Shown here one piece after another: positions 45,589 to 54,465 of a stretch of 64,000 nt of DNA. The notes under the pieces are model-generated. The model was not told where the DNA came from. It ran no database searches and was given only the letters and a program-made list of their open reading frames with translations. The DNA is from Flavobacteriales bacterium (GTDB lineage Bacteria; Bacteroidota; Bacteroidia; Flavobacteriales_D; Sanyastnellaceae). The number at the start of each line of letters is the position of its first letter. Position 1 is the stretch's first letter. The stretch is taken from positions 1-64,000 of the forward strand of contig CANFLZ010000009.1 of the NCBI GenBank assembly GCA_947448135.1, given 5' to 3'. The position numbers and the translations under genes were made by a program.

Positions 45589-46560
45589 TTAATATCCTGC
45601 CTTTTCTCGAACACGCTGTAGCGTAGCGCTAGCAACGGTTCTCGCCTTGTCTGCACCTTGCTTGAGTACATTGTTCAACTCCGCTGGATTAGACATCCAT
45701 TGGTTGAATTGCTCGCGCTCATTTTTGAATCGATCCAATATCGCACCCAACAAATCCTTCTTGGCATGTCCCCATCCGTATCCGCCTGCGGTCAACTTGT
45801 CACGCAATTCTTGAGTGGGTTGATCACCCGCAATCAATTGCATCAATGCACAAATGGCATTGGCGTTAGGATCCTTGGGGTCTTCCAAAGCGGTGCTGTC
45901 TGTGGCTATTTTCTTGTTGATGACATCTTTCAATTCCTTTTCAGGAAGAAAAATATTGATGAAGTTGTCATAGCTCTTGCTCATCTTCTGTCCGTCAGTG
46001 CCCGGAACGTACATCGTGTCCTTGTTCAACTTCACCTCAGGTACCACCAAAGTTTCACCGTAAATGCGATTGAAGGTACTGGCGATGTCGCGCGTAATTT
46101 CTAAGTGCTGCACTTGGTCCTTTCCTACTGGTACCCAATTCGCATCGTACAATAAAATATCCGCAGCCATAAGGACAGGGTAAGTAAACAAACCCGCATT
46201 CACATCGGCCAAGCGATCACTTTTGTCTTTAAAACTATGGGCATTGGCCAACATAGGGAAAGGCGTCAAGCAAGACAAATACCAGCAAAGCTCTGTCACT
46301 TCAGGAACATCGCTCTGTCTATAGAAAACAGATTTATTCGTATCTAACCCCATCGCCAACCAAGTAGCAGCAACGGCCAAGGTATTTTCTCTCATCTTAG
46401 CCCCATCTTTGATTTGGGTCATCGAGTGAAAATCTGCGATAAATAAAAACGACTCATTGCCTGGCGTTCTACTCATTTCGATCGCAGGTAAAATAGCACC
46501 CAAGATGTTCCCCAAGTGCGGGACATTGGTGCTCTGAATTCCAGTTAAAACACGTGACAT
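45589..46560 (-). CDS. trpS: Tryptophan--tRNA ligase
   Basis: A 323-residue class I synthetase. The HIGH equivalent is PHLGN in TNVPHLGNILGAI, and the KMSKS loop appears in DGQKMSKSYDNFI. The dimer and tryptophan-binding core (YPVLMAADILLYDANWVPVG, DQVQHLEITRDIA) is intact. ATG 46560 was chosen because it gives MSRVLTGIQ and sits 4 nt after a perfect -7 box; the upstream ATG at 46590 lies beyond that box. Divergent from DUF3098. Confidence 0.97.
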   Translation of the reverse strand: MSRVLTGIQSTNVPHLGNILGAILPAIEMSRTPGNESFLFIADFHSMTQIKDGAKMRENTLAVAATWLAMGLDTNKSVFYRQSDVPEVTELCWYLSCLTPFPMLANAHSFKDKSDRLADVNAGLFTYPVLMAADILLYDANWVPVGKDQVQHLEITRDIASTFNRIYGETLVVPEVKLNKDTMYVPGTDGQKMSKSYDNFINIFLPEKELKDVINKKIATDSTALEDPKDPNANAICALMQLIAGDQPTQELRDKLTAGGYGWGHAKKDLLGAILDRFKNEREQFNQWMSNPAELNNVLKQGADKARTVASATLQRVREKAGY

Positions 46561-46564
46561 GTTG

Positions 46565-46572
46565 CAAAGATA
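46565..46572 (-). promoter_or_regulatory. -7 box (TATCTTTG) abutting trpS start
   Basis: An exact TAnnTTTG match on the minus strand, 4 nt before the trpS ATG, predicting a leaderless mRNA. Confidence 0.6.
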
Positions 46573-46601
46573 GGAACTGTCGGAATCCAATGAAGTCTTA
46601 T

Positions 46602-46609
46602 TATCTTAG
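46602..46609 (+). promoter_or_regulatory. -7-like box (TATCTTAG) abutting DUF3098 start
   Basis: A TAnnTTAG variant 4 nt before the ATG at 46614. It is mirrored by the trpS box on the other strand. Confidence 0.4.
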
Positions 46610-46613
46610 CGCC

Positions 46614-46883
46614 ATGGGATTTGTATTTGGAAAAAAGAATTATATCCTCTTGGGAATTGGCTTGGCCATTCTCTTTGTAGGTTACATGTTAATGAGTGGC
46701 GGAGCGGCTACCAGTGCGGAAGAGTTTAATGCAGAGGAACTTTTTAGTGCTCGACGCATCACCCTAGCGCCCATTGTCGTTCTATCGGGTTACCTGGTTG
46801 TTGGCATTGCCATCATGTACCGCGATAAAAAATCCAATGACTTAGCGAAGTCGGAGGAAAGTAATATTTCGAAGAAACGCTAA
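46614..46883 (+). CDS. DUF3098 small membrane protein
   Basis: An 89-residue protein with two transmembrane helices and the DUF3098 pattern: FGKKNYILLGIGLAILFVGY, LMSGG, then FSARRITLAPIVVLSGYL. Found throughout Bacteroidota directly before uppP; function unknown, but the constant pairing suggests a link with undecaprenyl phosphate recycling or cell envelope assembly. ATG 46614 begins the conserved block and follows a -7 box; ATG 46590 is possible. uppP starts 10 nt downstream. Confidence 0.9.
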   Translation: MGFVFGKKNYILLGIGLAILFVGYMLMSGGAATSAEEFNAEELFSARRITLAPIVVLSGYLVVGIAIMYRDKKSNDLAKSEESNISKKR

Positions 46884-46893
46884 CCATACTCCG

Positions 46894-47691
46894 GTGACCA
46901 TTTTAGAAGCGATAATCATCGCCATCGTGGAGGGCATCACAGAGTTCCTTCCAATATCCAGTACCGGTCACATGATCATTGCCCAAGCCATATTGGGCGT
47001 GGAATCCGATCAGTTTACCAAAGCCTTTACCGTTATCATTCAGTTCGGCGCCATCACCAGTGTTTTGGCCTTGTACTGGAATCGTTTTTTTCAGTCCATT
47101 GATTTTTATTACAAACTTTTGGTGGCCTTTATTCCCGCTGCTATATTTGGATTGCTGCTGGGAGATTACATCGACGACATGTTGGAACAGGTAGATGTAG
47201 TGGCCATTTCATTGATGTTGGGCGGTTGGATTTTGATCTATTCCGATAAGTGGTTTGCCAAAAATTTTGATTCTGCCGAAGCACCCGTTACATCCAAAAA
47301 CGCATTGGTGGTTGGATTGTTTCAATGTATCGCTTTGATACCCGGCGTTTCTCGTTCAGCCGCTACCATCCTTGGTGGAATGACCATGGGTTGGAACCGC
47401 AAGCAAGCTGCGGAGTTCAGTTTTTTCTTGGCTGTTCCCACCATGTTTGCTGCATCGCTAAAGAAAACCTACGATGTTGTAAAAATCGACTACCACATCA
47501 TCACCGACCATTGGGGCATTATGCTTTTGGGATGTGTGGTTGCGGCAATTGTTGCCTTCTTGTCCATCAAAACATTGATGGTCATGCTGCAGAACAAAGG
47601 CTTTGCTGCTTTTGGCTGGTACCGTGTAATTCTTGGCGGCACCATCCTCGCGCTGTTGATGGCCCGTGTGCCATTGGAGATTATGGATTGA
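46894..47691 (+). CDS. uppP: Undecaprenyl-diphosphate phosphatase
   Basis: A 265-residue polytopic membrane protein (BacA/UppP). The two active-site loops are present: VEGITEFLPISSTGHMI near the N-terminus and GVSRSAATILGGMTMG in the middle. It dephosphorylates undecaprenyl diphosphate after each round of peptidoglycan or glycan polymer synthesis, renewing the lipid carrier also needed by the polysaccharide genes at 51794-60344. The start is GTG at 46894. In related genomes truB and queA usually follow; here a NlpC/P60-like gene does. Confidence 0.95.
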   Translation: MTILEAIIIAIVEGITEFLPISSTGHMIIAQAILGVESDQFTKAFTVIIQFGAITSVLALYWNRFFQSIDFYYKLLVAFIPAAIFGLLLGDYIDDMLEQVDVVAISLMLGGWILIYSDKWFAKNFDSAEAPVTSKNALVVGLFQCIALIPGVSRSAATILGGMTMGWNRKQAAEFSFFLAVPTMFAASLKKTYDVVKIDYHIITDHWGIMLLGCVVAAIVAFLSIKTLMVMLQNKGFAAFGWYRVILGGTILALLMARVPLEIMD

Positions 47692-47709
47692 TCAAGCCCT
47701 TTATAAATC

Positions 47710-48408
47710 ATGTGTAACATGACCAAACAATTGTCTTTTTTCTCTCTGAATGTAGCGCTTCTCCTTTTTGGGGGTTGTGCAACTGCACCGAGTAACAATC
47801 AACTCACAAACAAACCTCTTGCAACTTTACAAGAAGGAGATTTGCTCTTTCAAGATTTGAATTGCGGCGAATTGTGCGATGCGATAGAGGCCGTTACACA
47901 GGGTGTTGATGGCAGAGATTTCTCACACTGCGCGTTGGTCGTGAAAATCAACGATACCTTAAAAGCGGTGGAGGCTATTGGAGACAAGGTTCAAGTAAAT
48001 TCAATCAAGAACTTCTTCGCAAGAAGCGGGGATACCGCATCGATTCAAAACATCACAGTGGGTAGAGTTTTAGAAAAATACCAACCTATCGTTGCAAAAG
48101 CTGCATTGAAAGCCAAAGCGCATATTGGTGAACCTTATGACGATGTTTTCTTAATGAACAACAACAGCTGGTATTGCAGTGAATTGCTGTTTGACGCATT
48201 CAAAGAGGCCAATGACACCAAAGATTTTTTTGAGCTAAATCCCATGACCTTCAAGGATCCCAAAACAAAAACCTTTTTTCCTGCTTGGGTTGACTATTAC
48301 AAACAACTGAATCAAGACATTCCAGAAGGAAAACCCGGAATCAATCCGGGACTTATTTCGAGATCGGACAAGATTCAAATCATCCCCATTCAGACATTTA
48401 ATCCCTAA
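47710..48408 (+). CDS. YiiX/YebB-like NlpC/P60 cysteine hydrolase, lipoprotein
   Basis: A 232-residue predicted lipoprotein (lipobox LFGGC). The YiiX-like permuted papain fold is marked by EEGDLLFQD-like LQEGDLLFQDLNC, the His motif RDFSHCALVV and the Cys motif SWYCSELLFDAF; the order His before Cys is the circular permutation typical of this group. Members cleave peptide or amide bonds, possibly in cell-wall peptides or lipids. ATG 47710 or 47719 both give the signal. The gene starts 18 nt after uppP, and its end overlaps the convergent proline dehydrogenase by 11 nt. Confidence 0.86.
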   Translation: MCNMTKQLSFFSLNVALLLFGGCATAPSNNQLTNKPLATLQEGDLLFQDLNCGELCDAIEAVTQGVDGRDFSHCALVVKINDTLKAVEAIGDKVQVNSIKNFFARSGDTASIQNITVGRVLEKYQPIVAKAALKAKAHIGEPYDDVFLMNNNSWYCSELLFDAFKEANDTKDFFELNPMTFKDPKTKTFFPAWVDYYKQLNQDIPEGKPGINPGLISRSDKIQIIPIQTFNP

Positions 48409-49591
48409 TCTCTTTTCTTCTCCTCCTCTCCTTCAAAATCAAAGACAACTCCCTGCTCGTTTGCCCTTTCACTGAAGTATTCTCCTGCGCGCGACGCAAC
48501 AAATAGGGCATCACTTCTTTGATGGGACCATAAGGCAAGTATTTCACCACTTGATATCCCGCATCCGCAAGATTGTAACTAATGTGATCACTCATCCCAA
48601 ACAATTGAGCAAACGCTACACGGGGGTCGTTCTTGGCAATACCACGCTCTTCCATCCATTGCGCCAAAAGCATAGACGACTCCTCATTGTGCGAACCGCA
48701 ACACAAGGCCATATCCTGTATATTGTCTAAACAATACAATACGCCCGAATTAAAATCACGATCAGTCGCTTCTTTGGAGGGTTGGATGGGATTGACATAG
48801 CCCATCTGTAATGCGCGTGCAGCTTCCTTTTCCATATAGGCGCCACGAACCAACTTCACCGCATAATGCAATCCCTTGGCTCGTGACCATTCATGGGCAT
48901 TCTTCAAAAATTCTAACCGATCATGTCGATACAATTGTACGGTATTGTAAACAATAGGAGCCTGGTGATTGAACTTCTCCATCATGTCGTGACACAACGC
49001 ATCAATCGCATCTTGAATCCATGAATCCTCTGCATCAATAAAAATTCTCTGCTGGGCATCATAGGCGGCTTGGCAGATGCGCAACACGCGATCCTGCACT
49101 CTTTCCCATTCTCCTAAATCAGCTCCTGTCAAGGCTTGCACGTGTCCTCGAATCACCTCATTCTGTTTTTCCAACAACTCAAAACGAGCTACTCCTGTAA
49201 CTTTAAAAACACAAAATGGAATCGTTTGATTGCCTTCGGCCGCGGCAATCGTGCGAATTATCTCGTCCGCTGTGGCATCAAAGTCTGACTCTTTCTCCTT
49301 TCCCTCTACTGAATAATCCAAGATGGTTCCGATACCATATTGCGCCAATCGATCAGCGGATTGCTTGCACTCTTCGATGGTCTCTCCGCCGCAAAACTGC
49401 GCGAAGATGTTATTCTTAATCGCCCAACCCAATGGAAAGTTGATTTTTAATGCAAAATTAGTCATCTTACCTCCCAACTTCACCAGTGTGGGGTTGCCTA
49501 TCAATCGGAACAACCAATAGGAATTCAGCAAGGCAGCATTGTCTTTACCCTTAAAGGCAATCGCGGTATTTTCAAAAGAAACTTGTGACAT
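48398..49591 (-). CDS. Proline dehydrogenase
   Basis: A 397-residue FAD enzyme of the proline oxidase barrel family. Landmarks are GTILDYSVEGKE, FCVFKVTGVARFELLE, IDAEDSWIQDAIDALC, VKLVRGAYMEKEAARA and, near the end, YLPYGPIKEVMPYLLRRAQEN. It oxidises proline to pyrroline-5-carboxylate and passes electrons to quinones. It is a single-function enzyme; the P5C dehydrogenase domain is absent and not adjacent. The promoter box lies 7 nt upstream of the ATG. Confidence 0.95.
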   Translation of the reverse strand: MSQVSFENTAIAFKGKDNAALLNSYWLFRLIGNPTLVKLGGKMTNFALKINFPLGWAIKNNIFAQFCGGETIEECKQSADRLAQYGIGTILDYSVEGKEKESDFDATADEIIRTIAAAEGNQTIPFCVFKVTGVARFELLEKQNEVIRGHVQALTGADLGEWERVQDRVLRICQAAYDAQQRIFIDAEDSWIQDAIDALCHDMMEKFNHQAPIVYNTVQLYRHDRLEFLKNAHEWSRAKGLHYAVKLVRGAYMEKEAARALQMGYVNPIQPSKEATDRDFNSGVLYCLDNIQDMALCCGSHNEESSMLLAQWMEERGIAKNDPRVAFAQLFGMSDHISYNLADAGYQVVKYLPYGPIKEVMPYLLRRAQENTSVKGQTSRELSLILKERRRRKEIRD

Positions 49592-49598
49592 ACATTGG

Positions 49599-49606
49599 CA
49601 AATATA
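49599..49606 (-). promoter_or_regulatory. -7 box (TATATTTG) abutting proline dehydrogenase start
   Basis: An exact TAnnTTTG match on the minus strand, 7 nt before the ATG at 49591. Confidence 0.58.
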
Positions 49607-49658
49607 ACGTGGTGATGTGCGAACTAAGCTTTATCTTGCACCCATAAATTTTAACCCC

Positions 49659-51038
49659 ATGGAAGCAGCTCAAAAATACATTCTCGAAAACAAAGAACGT
49701 TTCTTACAAGAATTGTTTGAATTGATTAGAATTCCCAGCGTTAGCGCGGATTCCGCATACAATGCAGATGTCGCTAAATGCGCAGAATTGGTCGCTAAAA
49801 ATTTACGTGAGGCTGGTGCAGATAATGTAGAAGTTTGCGCTACCGAAGGTCATCCGATTGTCTATGGCGAAAAAATGATCAACCCTGCTCTTCCTACGGT
49901 TTTGGTTTATGGACATTATGATGTTCAGCCTGCAGATCCCATCGAATTATGGGACACTCCTCCTTTTGAGCCAACCATTAAAGTAACAGAAATTCATCCC
50001 GACGGGGCGATTTTTGCTCGTGGTTCTTGCGATGATAAAGGACAAATGTTCATGCATGTCAAAGCTTTTGAAGCGATGAACAAAACCAACTCTTTGCCTT
50101 GCAACGTAAAGTTTATGATTGAAGGTGAAGAAGAGTGCGGAAGTTCCAACTTGGGTCCATTCTGCCGCGCCAACAAAGAGAGATTACAAGCCGATATCGT
50201 TTTGATTTCCGATACCAGTGTCATTGCCAACGATTGTCCAAGCATCGACTGTGGATTGCGTGGATTGAGTTATTTGGAAGTAGAAGTAACAGGACCCAAC
50301 CGCGACTTGCACAGTGGTGTGTACGGCGGCGCTGTAGCCAACCCCATCAACGTGTTGGCCAAGATGATTGCTTCATTGCATGACGAAAACAATCACATTA
50401 CTGTTGGTGGTTTTTATGACAACGTTTTGGAATTGACCGCAGAAGAAAGAACTGCATTAAACCTAGCACCATTTAGCGAAAGTGATTATTGCAAAGATTT
50501 GAATATTGAATCAGTATACGGTGAAGCCGGTTATACCACTATCGAAAGAACAGGAGTGCGTCCAACCTTGGATTGCAACGGTATCTGGGGAGGTTATATC
50601 GGAGAAGGCTCCAAAACCGTATTACCTTCTAAAGCATCTGCTAAAATCTCCATGCGTTTGGTTCCACATCAAACCCAAGAAGAGATTACCGAAAAGTTCA
50701 CCAATCACTTCATGAAAATTGCGCCCAAAGGAGTTCGTGTTGAGGTGCGTCCTCACCACGGTGGAAATCCGGTCGTTACACCAACGGATAGCAAAGCCTA
50801 CAAGGCTGCCAGCGATGCAATGGAAAAAACATACGGCAAAAAGCCTATTCCAACACGCGGTGGTGGATCTATTCCAATCGTGGCGATGTTTGAATCTGAC
50901 TTGGGGTTGAAGAGCGTATTGATGGGATTTGGTTTGGATAGCGACGCGTTGCACTCTCCCAATGAACATTATGGATTGTTCAATTATTACAAAGGAATTG
51001 AAACCATCCCTTACTTCTTCGACAACTTCGCTAAGTAA
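49659..51038 (+). CDS. M20 family dipeptidase
   Basis: A 459-residue metallopeptidase of the M20 (CNDP/DapE/PepV-like) family. Metal ligands and catalytic residues are in VYGHYDVQPADP, RGSCDDKGQMF, IEGEEECGSSN and, in the C-terminal part, DALHSPNEHYGLFNYYKG; the dimerisation domain contains HSGVYGG. It should cleave dipeptides in the cytoplasm. ATG 49659 was chosen since it gives MEAAQKYILENKERF, as in homologues. A small lipoprotein gene follows after 4 nt. Confidence 0.93.
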   Translation: MEAAQKYILENKERFLQELFELIRIPSVSADSAYNADVAKCAELVAKNLREAGADNVEVCATEGHPIVYGEKMINPALPTVLVYGHYDVQPADPIELWDTPPFEPTIKVTEIHPDGAIFARGSCDDKGQMFMHVKAFEAMNKTNSLPCNVKFMIEGEEECGSSNLGPFCRANKERLQADIVLISDTSVIANDCPSIDCGLRGLSYLEVEVTGPNRDLHSGVYGGAVANPINVLAKMIASLHDENNHITVGGFYDNVLELTAEERTALNLAPFSESDYCKDLNIESVYGEAGYTTIERTGVRPTLDCNGIWGGYIGEGSKTVLPSKASAKISMRLVPHQTQEEITEKFTNHFMKIAPKGVRVEVRPHHGGNPVVTPTDSKAYKAASDAMEKTYGKKPIPTRGGGSIPIVAMFESDLGLKSVLMGFGLDSDALHSPNEHYGLFNYYKGIETIPYFFDNFAK

Positions 51039-51042
51039 TTTC

Positions 51043-51516
51043 ATGCGTCGATTCCTTTACCTCCTGCTCATTGTGGGGTTAACTTCTTGTGGCATTTACA
51101 AAGATGTCCAGGTGGAGAATGTCCGCCAATTGGAGTTTGAGGAATTGGCAGAAACAGGAGTCAAAGGAAGCATCAAAGTCACCATCGACAACCCCAATTG
51201 GTTTTCCGTGGACATCATTGATGCAGATATCGACCTCAACTTACAAGGTCGAAAAATCACCCGTGTACGTTTGGCTGAACCCGTTCACGTCCCCAAACAC
51301 TCCAAAAATGAATACTTATTAAAAATTCAAGGAACGGAAGCCAACCTCAATGCAGTACTTTCTAGTGCCTTTTCTATCCTTTTTTCAGATGAAATACTAA
51401 TTGGTGGGGAAGGTTATGTGGAAGGTAAGGCGTTGAAAATCAGTAAAAAGCTTCCTATAAAATTTGAAAAGCCCATAAAAAAATCAGATTTGAAAAAAAA
51501 GAAATCAAATCCATAG
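51043..51516 (+). CDS. LEA-type-2-like small lipoprotein
   Basis: A 157-residue lipoprotein (lipobox LTSCG). The single beta-sandwich domain looks like the LEA type 2/WHy family: VKGSIKVTIDNPNWFSVDII, then DLNLQGRKITRVRLAEPVHV and ENEYLLKIQGT-like strands. The C-terminal 30 residues are Lys-rich. Such proteins are usually anchored in the envelope and have no known enzymatic role. It lies 4 nt after the dipeptidase and is probably cotranscribed. Family assignment is moderate. Confidence 0.68.
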   Translation: MRRFLYLLLIVGLTSCGIYKDVQVENVRQLEFEELAETGVKGSIKVTIDNPNWFSVDIIDADIDLNLQGRKITRVRLAEPVHVPKHSKNEYLLKIQGTEANLNAVLSSAFSILFSDEILIGGEGYVEGKALKISKKLPIKFEKPIKKSDLKKKKSNP

Positions 51517-51537
51517 TGTAAATTGTTGAAAACATTG

Positions 51538-51545
51538 TATATTTG
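51538..51545 (+). promoter_or_regulatory. -7 box (TATATTTG) for rpmH
   Basis: An exact TAnnTTTG match 26 nt before the rpmH ATG. Confidence 0.6.
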
Positions 51546-51571
51546 CCACCCGTTTAAAAACTTTGACGATT

Positions 51572-51742
51572 ATGAAACGTACTTACCAACCCTCGAATAC
51601 AAAGCGCCGTAACAAACACGGATTCCGCAAAAGAATGGCTGATGCTGCAGGTCGCGGCGTATTGAACGCGCGTCGCCGCAAGGGACGTAAGAAATTAACC
51701 GTTTCTGACGAGCGTCGTCACAAAGGTGTAGAGCGTCTGTAA
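51572..51742 (+). CDS. rpmH: 50S ribosomal protein L34
   Basis: A 56-residue, very basic protein starting [20 protein letters not shown] and containing [20 protein letters not shown], the full L34 signature. The C-terminal extension [17 protein letters not shown] makes it slightly longer than the 46-residue E. coli protein. It is part of the large ribosomal subunit. It has its own promoter box and terminator; dnaA and rnpA, neighbours in many bacteria, are not here. Confidence 0.97.
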   Translation: MKRTYQPSNTKRRNKHGFRKRMADAAGRGVLNARRRKGRKKLTVSDERRHKGVERL

Positions 51743-51765
51743 TCTTATTAAAAATAGAGTAAATT

Positions 51766-51788
51766 GCCACGCAAAAGCGTGGCTTTTT
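51766..51788 (+). terminator. Intrinsic terminator of rpmH
   Basis: A 7-bp GCCACGC/GCGTGGC stem with an AAAA loop followed by five T, just upstream of the glycosyltransferase ATG at 51794. Confidence 0.88.
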
Positions 51789-51793
51789 CATTT

Positions 51794-52876
51794 ATGCGTA
51801 TAGCAATCAATACCCGACTTTTAAAACCTCAGCAATTAGAGGGTATTGGCCATTTTACTTTAGAAACACTTACCCGAGTAATTGAGCAGCACCCTGAACA
51901 TGAATTTCACTTGCTCTTTGATCACTACCAACGAGAATTGATTCCAGAAGGAAAAAATGTTTTTCACCATACATTATTTCCGCCTGCAAGACGACCTTTT
52001 TTATTTGATTGGTGGTTCAATTTTTCTGTTCCTTTTGTGCTCAAAAGGATCAAAGCCGATGTCTTTGTTTCGCCCGATGGACATGGGTCAATCCACTGTC
52101 CCTGTCCTCAATTGACCGTGATACATGACCTGAACTTTGTTCATCATCCTGAATTTCTTCCTAAGAAATATGCGGATTATTGGAATAAAACCACCCCACA
52201 AGTGATAGAGGCTTCGCAACGCATTGCAACCGTTAGCGAATTTTCAAAATTGGACATTGCCGCTACTTACAACATTTCTCCAAACAAGATTGATGTTCTG
52301 TGCAACGGGGTCAATCCGATTCATTTAAACAATGATCTTAAAAGACAACCTTATTTTGTTTTTATTGGTGCGTTGCACCAACGAAAAAATTTGCACAATA
52401 CTTTAAAAGCATTTGAACTTTTCCACGCGCAGCATCCGCAATTTGAATTAAAAATCGTAGGACAATCCCTTTTTCATGATCATCACATGGGAGAAAAACA
52501 AGCCGGCGTGCAGTGGATGGGCAGGGTTGATCACCTGAGTTTATTTCCATTGCTTCAACAATCCTCGGGATTGATCATGGTTAGTCACTTCGAAGGCTTT
52601 GGGATTCCCATTTTAGAGGCCTTGCAATGCAACGTTCCCGTATTGGCAGGCAACAACACCAGTATGCCAGAAATCGGTGGTTCCTGCTGCCTGTATGCGG
52701 ATTCTAGCAATGTGAAGGAGATAGTAGACAAAATGAAAGACTTGTCAACTGTTGATACACAAGAAAACGCTTGGCAAGCTGAAAGAAAATCCATCTTGGA
52801 AAAATATACCTGGGAAAAGGCCGCCAATCTTTTGTGGGGGAGTATTTTAAAAACTGTCGCCGATGCTACAAAATAG
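51794..52876 (+). CDS. Glycosyltransferase family 4 (GT-B) protein
   Basis: A 360-residue GT-B glycosyltransferase. The N-terminus [20 protein letters not shown] carries the acceptor-site glycine motif; the C-terminal donor domain has [20 protein letters not shown] and the EX7E region [22 protein letters not shown]. It probably adds a hexose to a surface glycan from a nucleotide sugar. The TTG frame extension runs through the rpmH terminator, so ATG 51794 is used. The end overlaps rnhB by 14 nt. Confidence 0.9.
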   Translation: MRIAINTRLLKPQQLEGIGHFTLETLTRVIEQHPEHEFHLLFDHYQRELIPEGKNVFHHTLFPPARRPFLFDWWFNFSVPFVLKRIKADVFVSPDGHGSIHCPCPQLTVIHDLNFVHHPEFLPKKYADYWNKTTPQVIEASQRIATVSEFSKLDIAATYNISPNKIDVLCNGVNPIHLNNDLKRQPYFVFIGALHQRKNLHNTLKAFELFHAQHPQFELKIVGQSLFHDHHMGEKQAGVQWMGRVDHLSLFPLLQQSSGLIMVSHFEGFGIPILEALQCNVPVLAGNNTSMPEIGGSCCLYADSSNVKEIVDKMKDLSTVDTQENAWQAERKSILEKYTWEKAANLLWGSILKTVADATK

Positions 52877-53438
52877 GTTTTCCGAAAACTATATCGAAGT
52901 AGGCTGTGATGAGGCGGGTCGCGGATGCCTTGCCGGACCTGTGTTTGCGGGTGCTGTGATTTTACCAGACGACTTTTTCCATCCGCTGCTCAATGATTCC
53001 AAGCAACTCACCGAAAAGCAACGAGATATTCTTCGTCCTATCATTGAAAAAGAAGCCGTTGAATGGGCCGTTGTGGCGGTTTCAGCAGAGGAGATTGATC
53101 AAATCAATATTCTCAATTCTTCCATCATCGGGATGCATCGATGCGTGGACCAATTGGTGACCCGCCCCGAATTGATCTTAGTGGATGGAAATCGTTTTAA
53201 ACCCTATGTTGGAATTGTGCACCAGTGCATTGTAAAAGGAGATAGCAAATTCACCTCCATTGCTGCGGCGTCAATTCTTGCTAAAACACATCGAGACGAA
53301 TACATGGAAAAAATCGATCGCGAATTTCCCATGTACAAGTGGTCCGTCAACAAAGGCTACCCCACCAAAGATCATCGCGCAGCAATTGCAGAACATGGCT
53401 CTACTCCGCACCACCGCATGACATTCAAGTTGCTTTAA
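52863..53438 (+). CDS. rnhB: Ribonuclease HII
   Basis: A 191-residue RNase HII. The active-site cluster begins [15 protein letters not shown] (Asp, Glu), continues with [12 protein letters not shown] and VDGN, and ends in [22 protein letters not shown]. It nicks DNA at single ribonucleotides and at RNA primers. Its stop shares TTAA with the convergent acyltransferase stop. Confidence 0.97.
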   Translation: MLQNRFSENYIEVGCDEAGRGCLAGPVFAGAVILPDDFFHPLLNDSKQLTEKQRDILRPIIEKEAVEWAVVAVSAEEIDQINILNSSIIGMHRCVDQLVTRPELILVDGNRFKPYVGIVHQCIVKGDSKFTSIAAASILAKTHRDEYMEKIDREFPMYKWSVNKGYPTKDHRAAIAEHGSTPHHRMTFKLL

Positions 53439-54433
53439 GAACGATACTTGACTTTCTTGGTCCATCGCAAAGATGGCTTTTCTACGACCCGATAAAACAA
53501 GCCTGCTAAAGCTATGGCGCCTATCTGAATCATCACAAAAACGACCAAAGATCCTACAGGTGTTTTTTCATATTGATAAAACCAATAGTTGGCCATTGAG
53601 ATCACAAACCAATGGGTCAAATAAAATGAATAAGACACCTCTCCCAAAGCATCCAAATAAGGGATTTTTTTACGCACAGCGTAAATCAACAAAGCAGTAA
53701 CGATGGCCACTGTGGCCAAACGGTATGACAATCCGTGCAAATGTCCTGTTATATAAAGCGCTGTAGCAGAAGTCATCACCATTCCCACCCAAAACTCTTG
53801 TTCGTCGATTCTGTCTTTCAATCGCAAATAGAGATAATAGCCCAACGTAAAAACAGGAAGGTGAAAGAACAATTCTAACTTGACATATCGCCCTGTAAAA
53901 AACTGCGATAACAACGCCAATGCCAATCCACCAAATAACGCAAGAGTGCGAATGGTGCGGTCTTTATGTGCAATCAATGGGAAGAACAATGCCAGGTAAA
54001 TGTAGAATTGAAATTCAACAAAGAGAGTCCAGTACACGTCATTGATCCACTTCTCACCAAAAAAAGGAGCGGTAAACAATACACTATGCATCATCTTATG
54101 CAAGATGATAGGATTGGAAAAACCTTGCAGCCCCACAAATCCAAAAGTGCAGATAATCACAGAGACCAAAAAAGGAGGATACAATCGAATCCATCTTTTG
54201 AATATAAATCGATCGGCATTTTTCCATTGGTATTTCCCAGCATCCATAGACCACGGCAACACAACTCCACTGATTACAAAAAAAACATATACCCCTTCTT
54301 GACCGATGTCAAAAAAATGATACAGTCCTGGATAAAATTCTTTGAGTAAAAACGAAGCATGAAATAAACACACCATCCATGCGGCAATACCACGCAAGGC
54401 ATTCAACAAGTCCAATTGATTCTTCTGCTCCAT
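53435..54433 (-). CDS. Acyltransferase family 3 membrane protein
   Basis: A 332-residue polytopic membrane protein of the AT3 family (NodX/OafA type) with about ten helices. It opens [20 protein letters not shown], which contains the catalytic His and the Arg of the RGIAA motif; further along [20 protein letters not shown] and PFGG-less [12 protein letters not shown] are typical. It likely acetylates or acylates a glycan across the membrane. ATG 54433 follows a -7 box at 6 nt; the upstream TTG is inside the promoter. It is divergent from the GT-B-like gene and belongs to the surface-polysaccharide island. Confidence 0.9.
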   Translation of the reverse strand: MEQKNQLDLLNALRGIAAWMVCLFHASFLLKEFYPGLYHFFDIGQEGVYVFFVISGVVLPWSMDAGKYQWKNADRFIFKRWIRLYPPFLVSVIICTFGFVGLQGFSNPIILHKMMHSVLFTAPFFGEKWINDVYWTLFVEFQFYIYLALFFPLIAHKDRTIRTLALFGGLALALLSQFFTGRYVKLELFFHLPVFTLGYYLYLRLKDRIDEQEFWVGMVMTSATALYITGHLHGLSYRLATVAIVTALLIYAVRKKIPYLDALGEVSYSFYLTHWFVISMANYWFYQYEKTPVGSLVVFVMIQIGAIALAGLFYRVVEKPSLRWTKKVKYRS

Positions 54434-54439
54434 TAGCGC

Positions 54440-54447
54440 CAAAGATA
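54440..54447 (-). promoter_or_regulatory. -7 box (TATCTTTG) abutting acyltransferase start
   Basis: An exact TAnnTTTG match on the minus strand, 6 nt before the ATG at 54433. Confidence 0.58.
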
Positions 54448-54457
54448 CGGGTTAACT

Positions 54458-54465
54458 TATCTTCG
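54458..54465 (+). promoter_or_regulatory. -7 box (TATCTTCG) for GT-B-like gene
   Basis: A TAnnTTCG match on the plus strand. Its last G is the first base of the GTG at 54465, so translation probably starts downstream, for example at GTG 54483. Confidence 0.45.
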
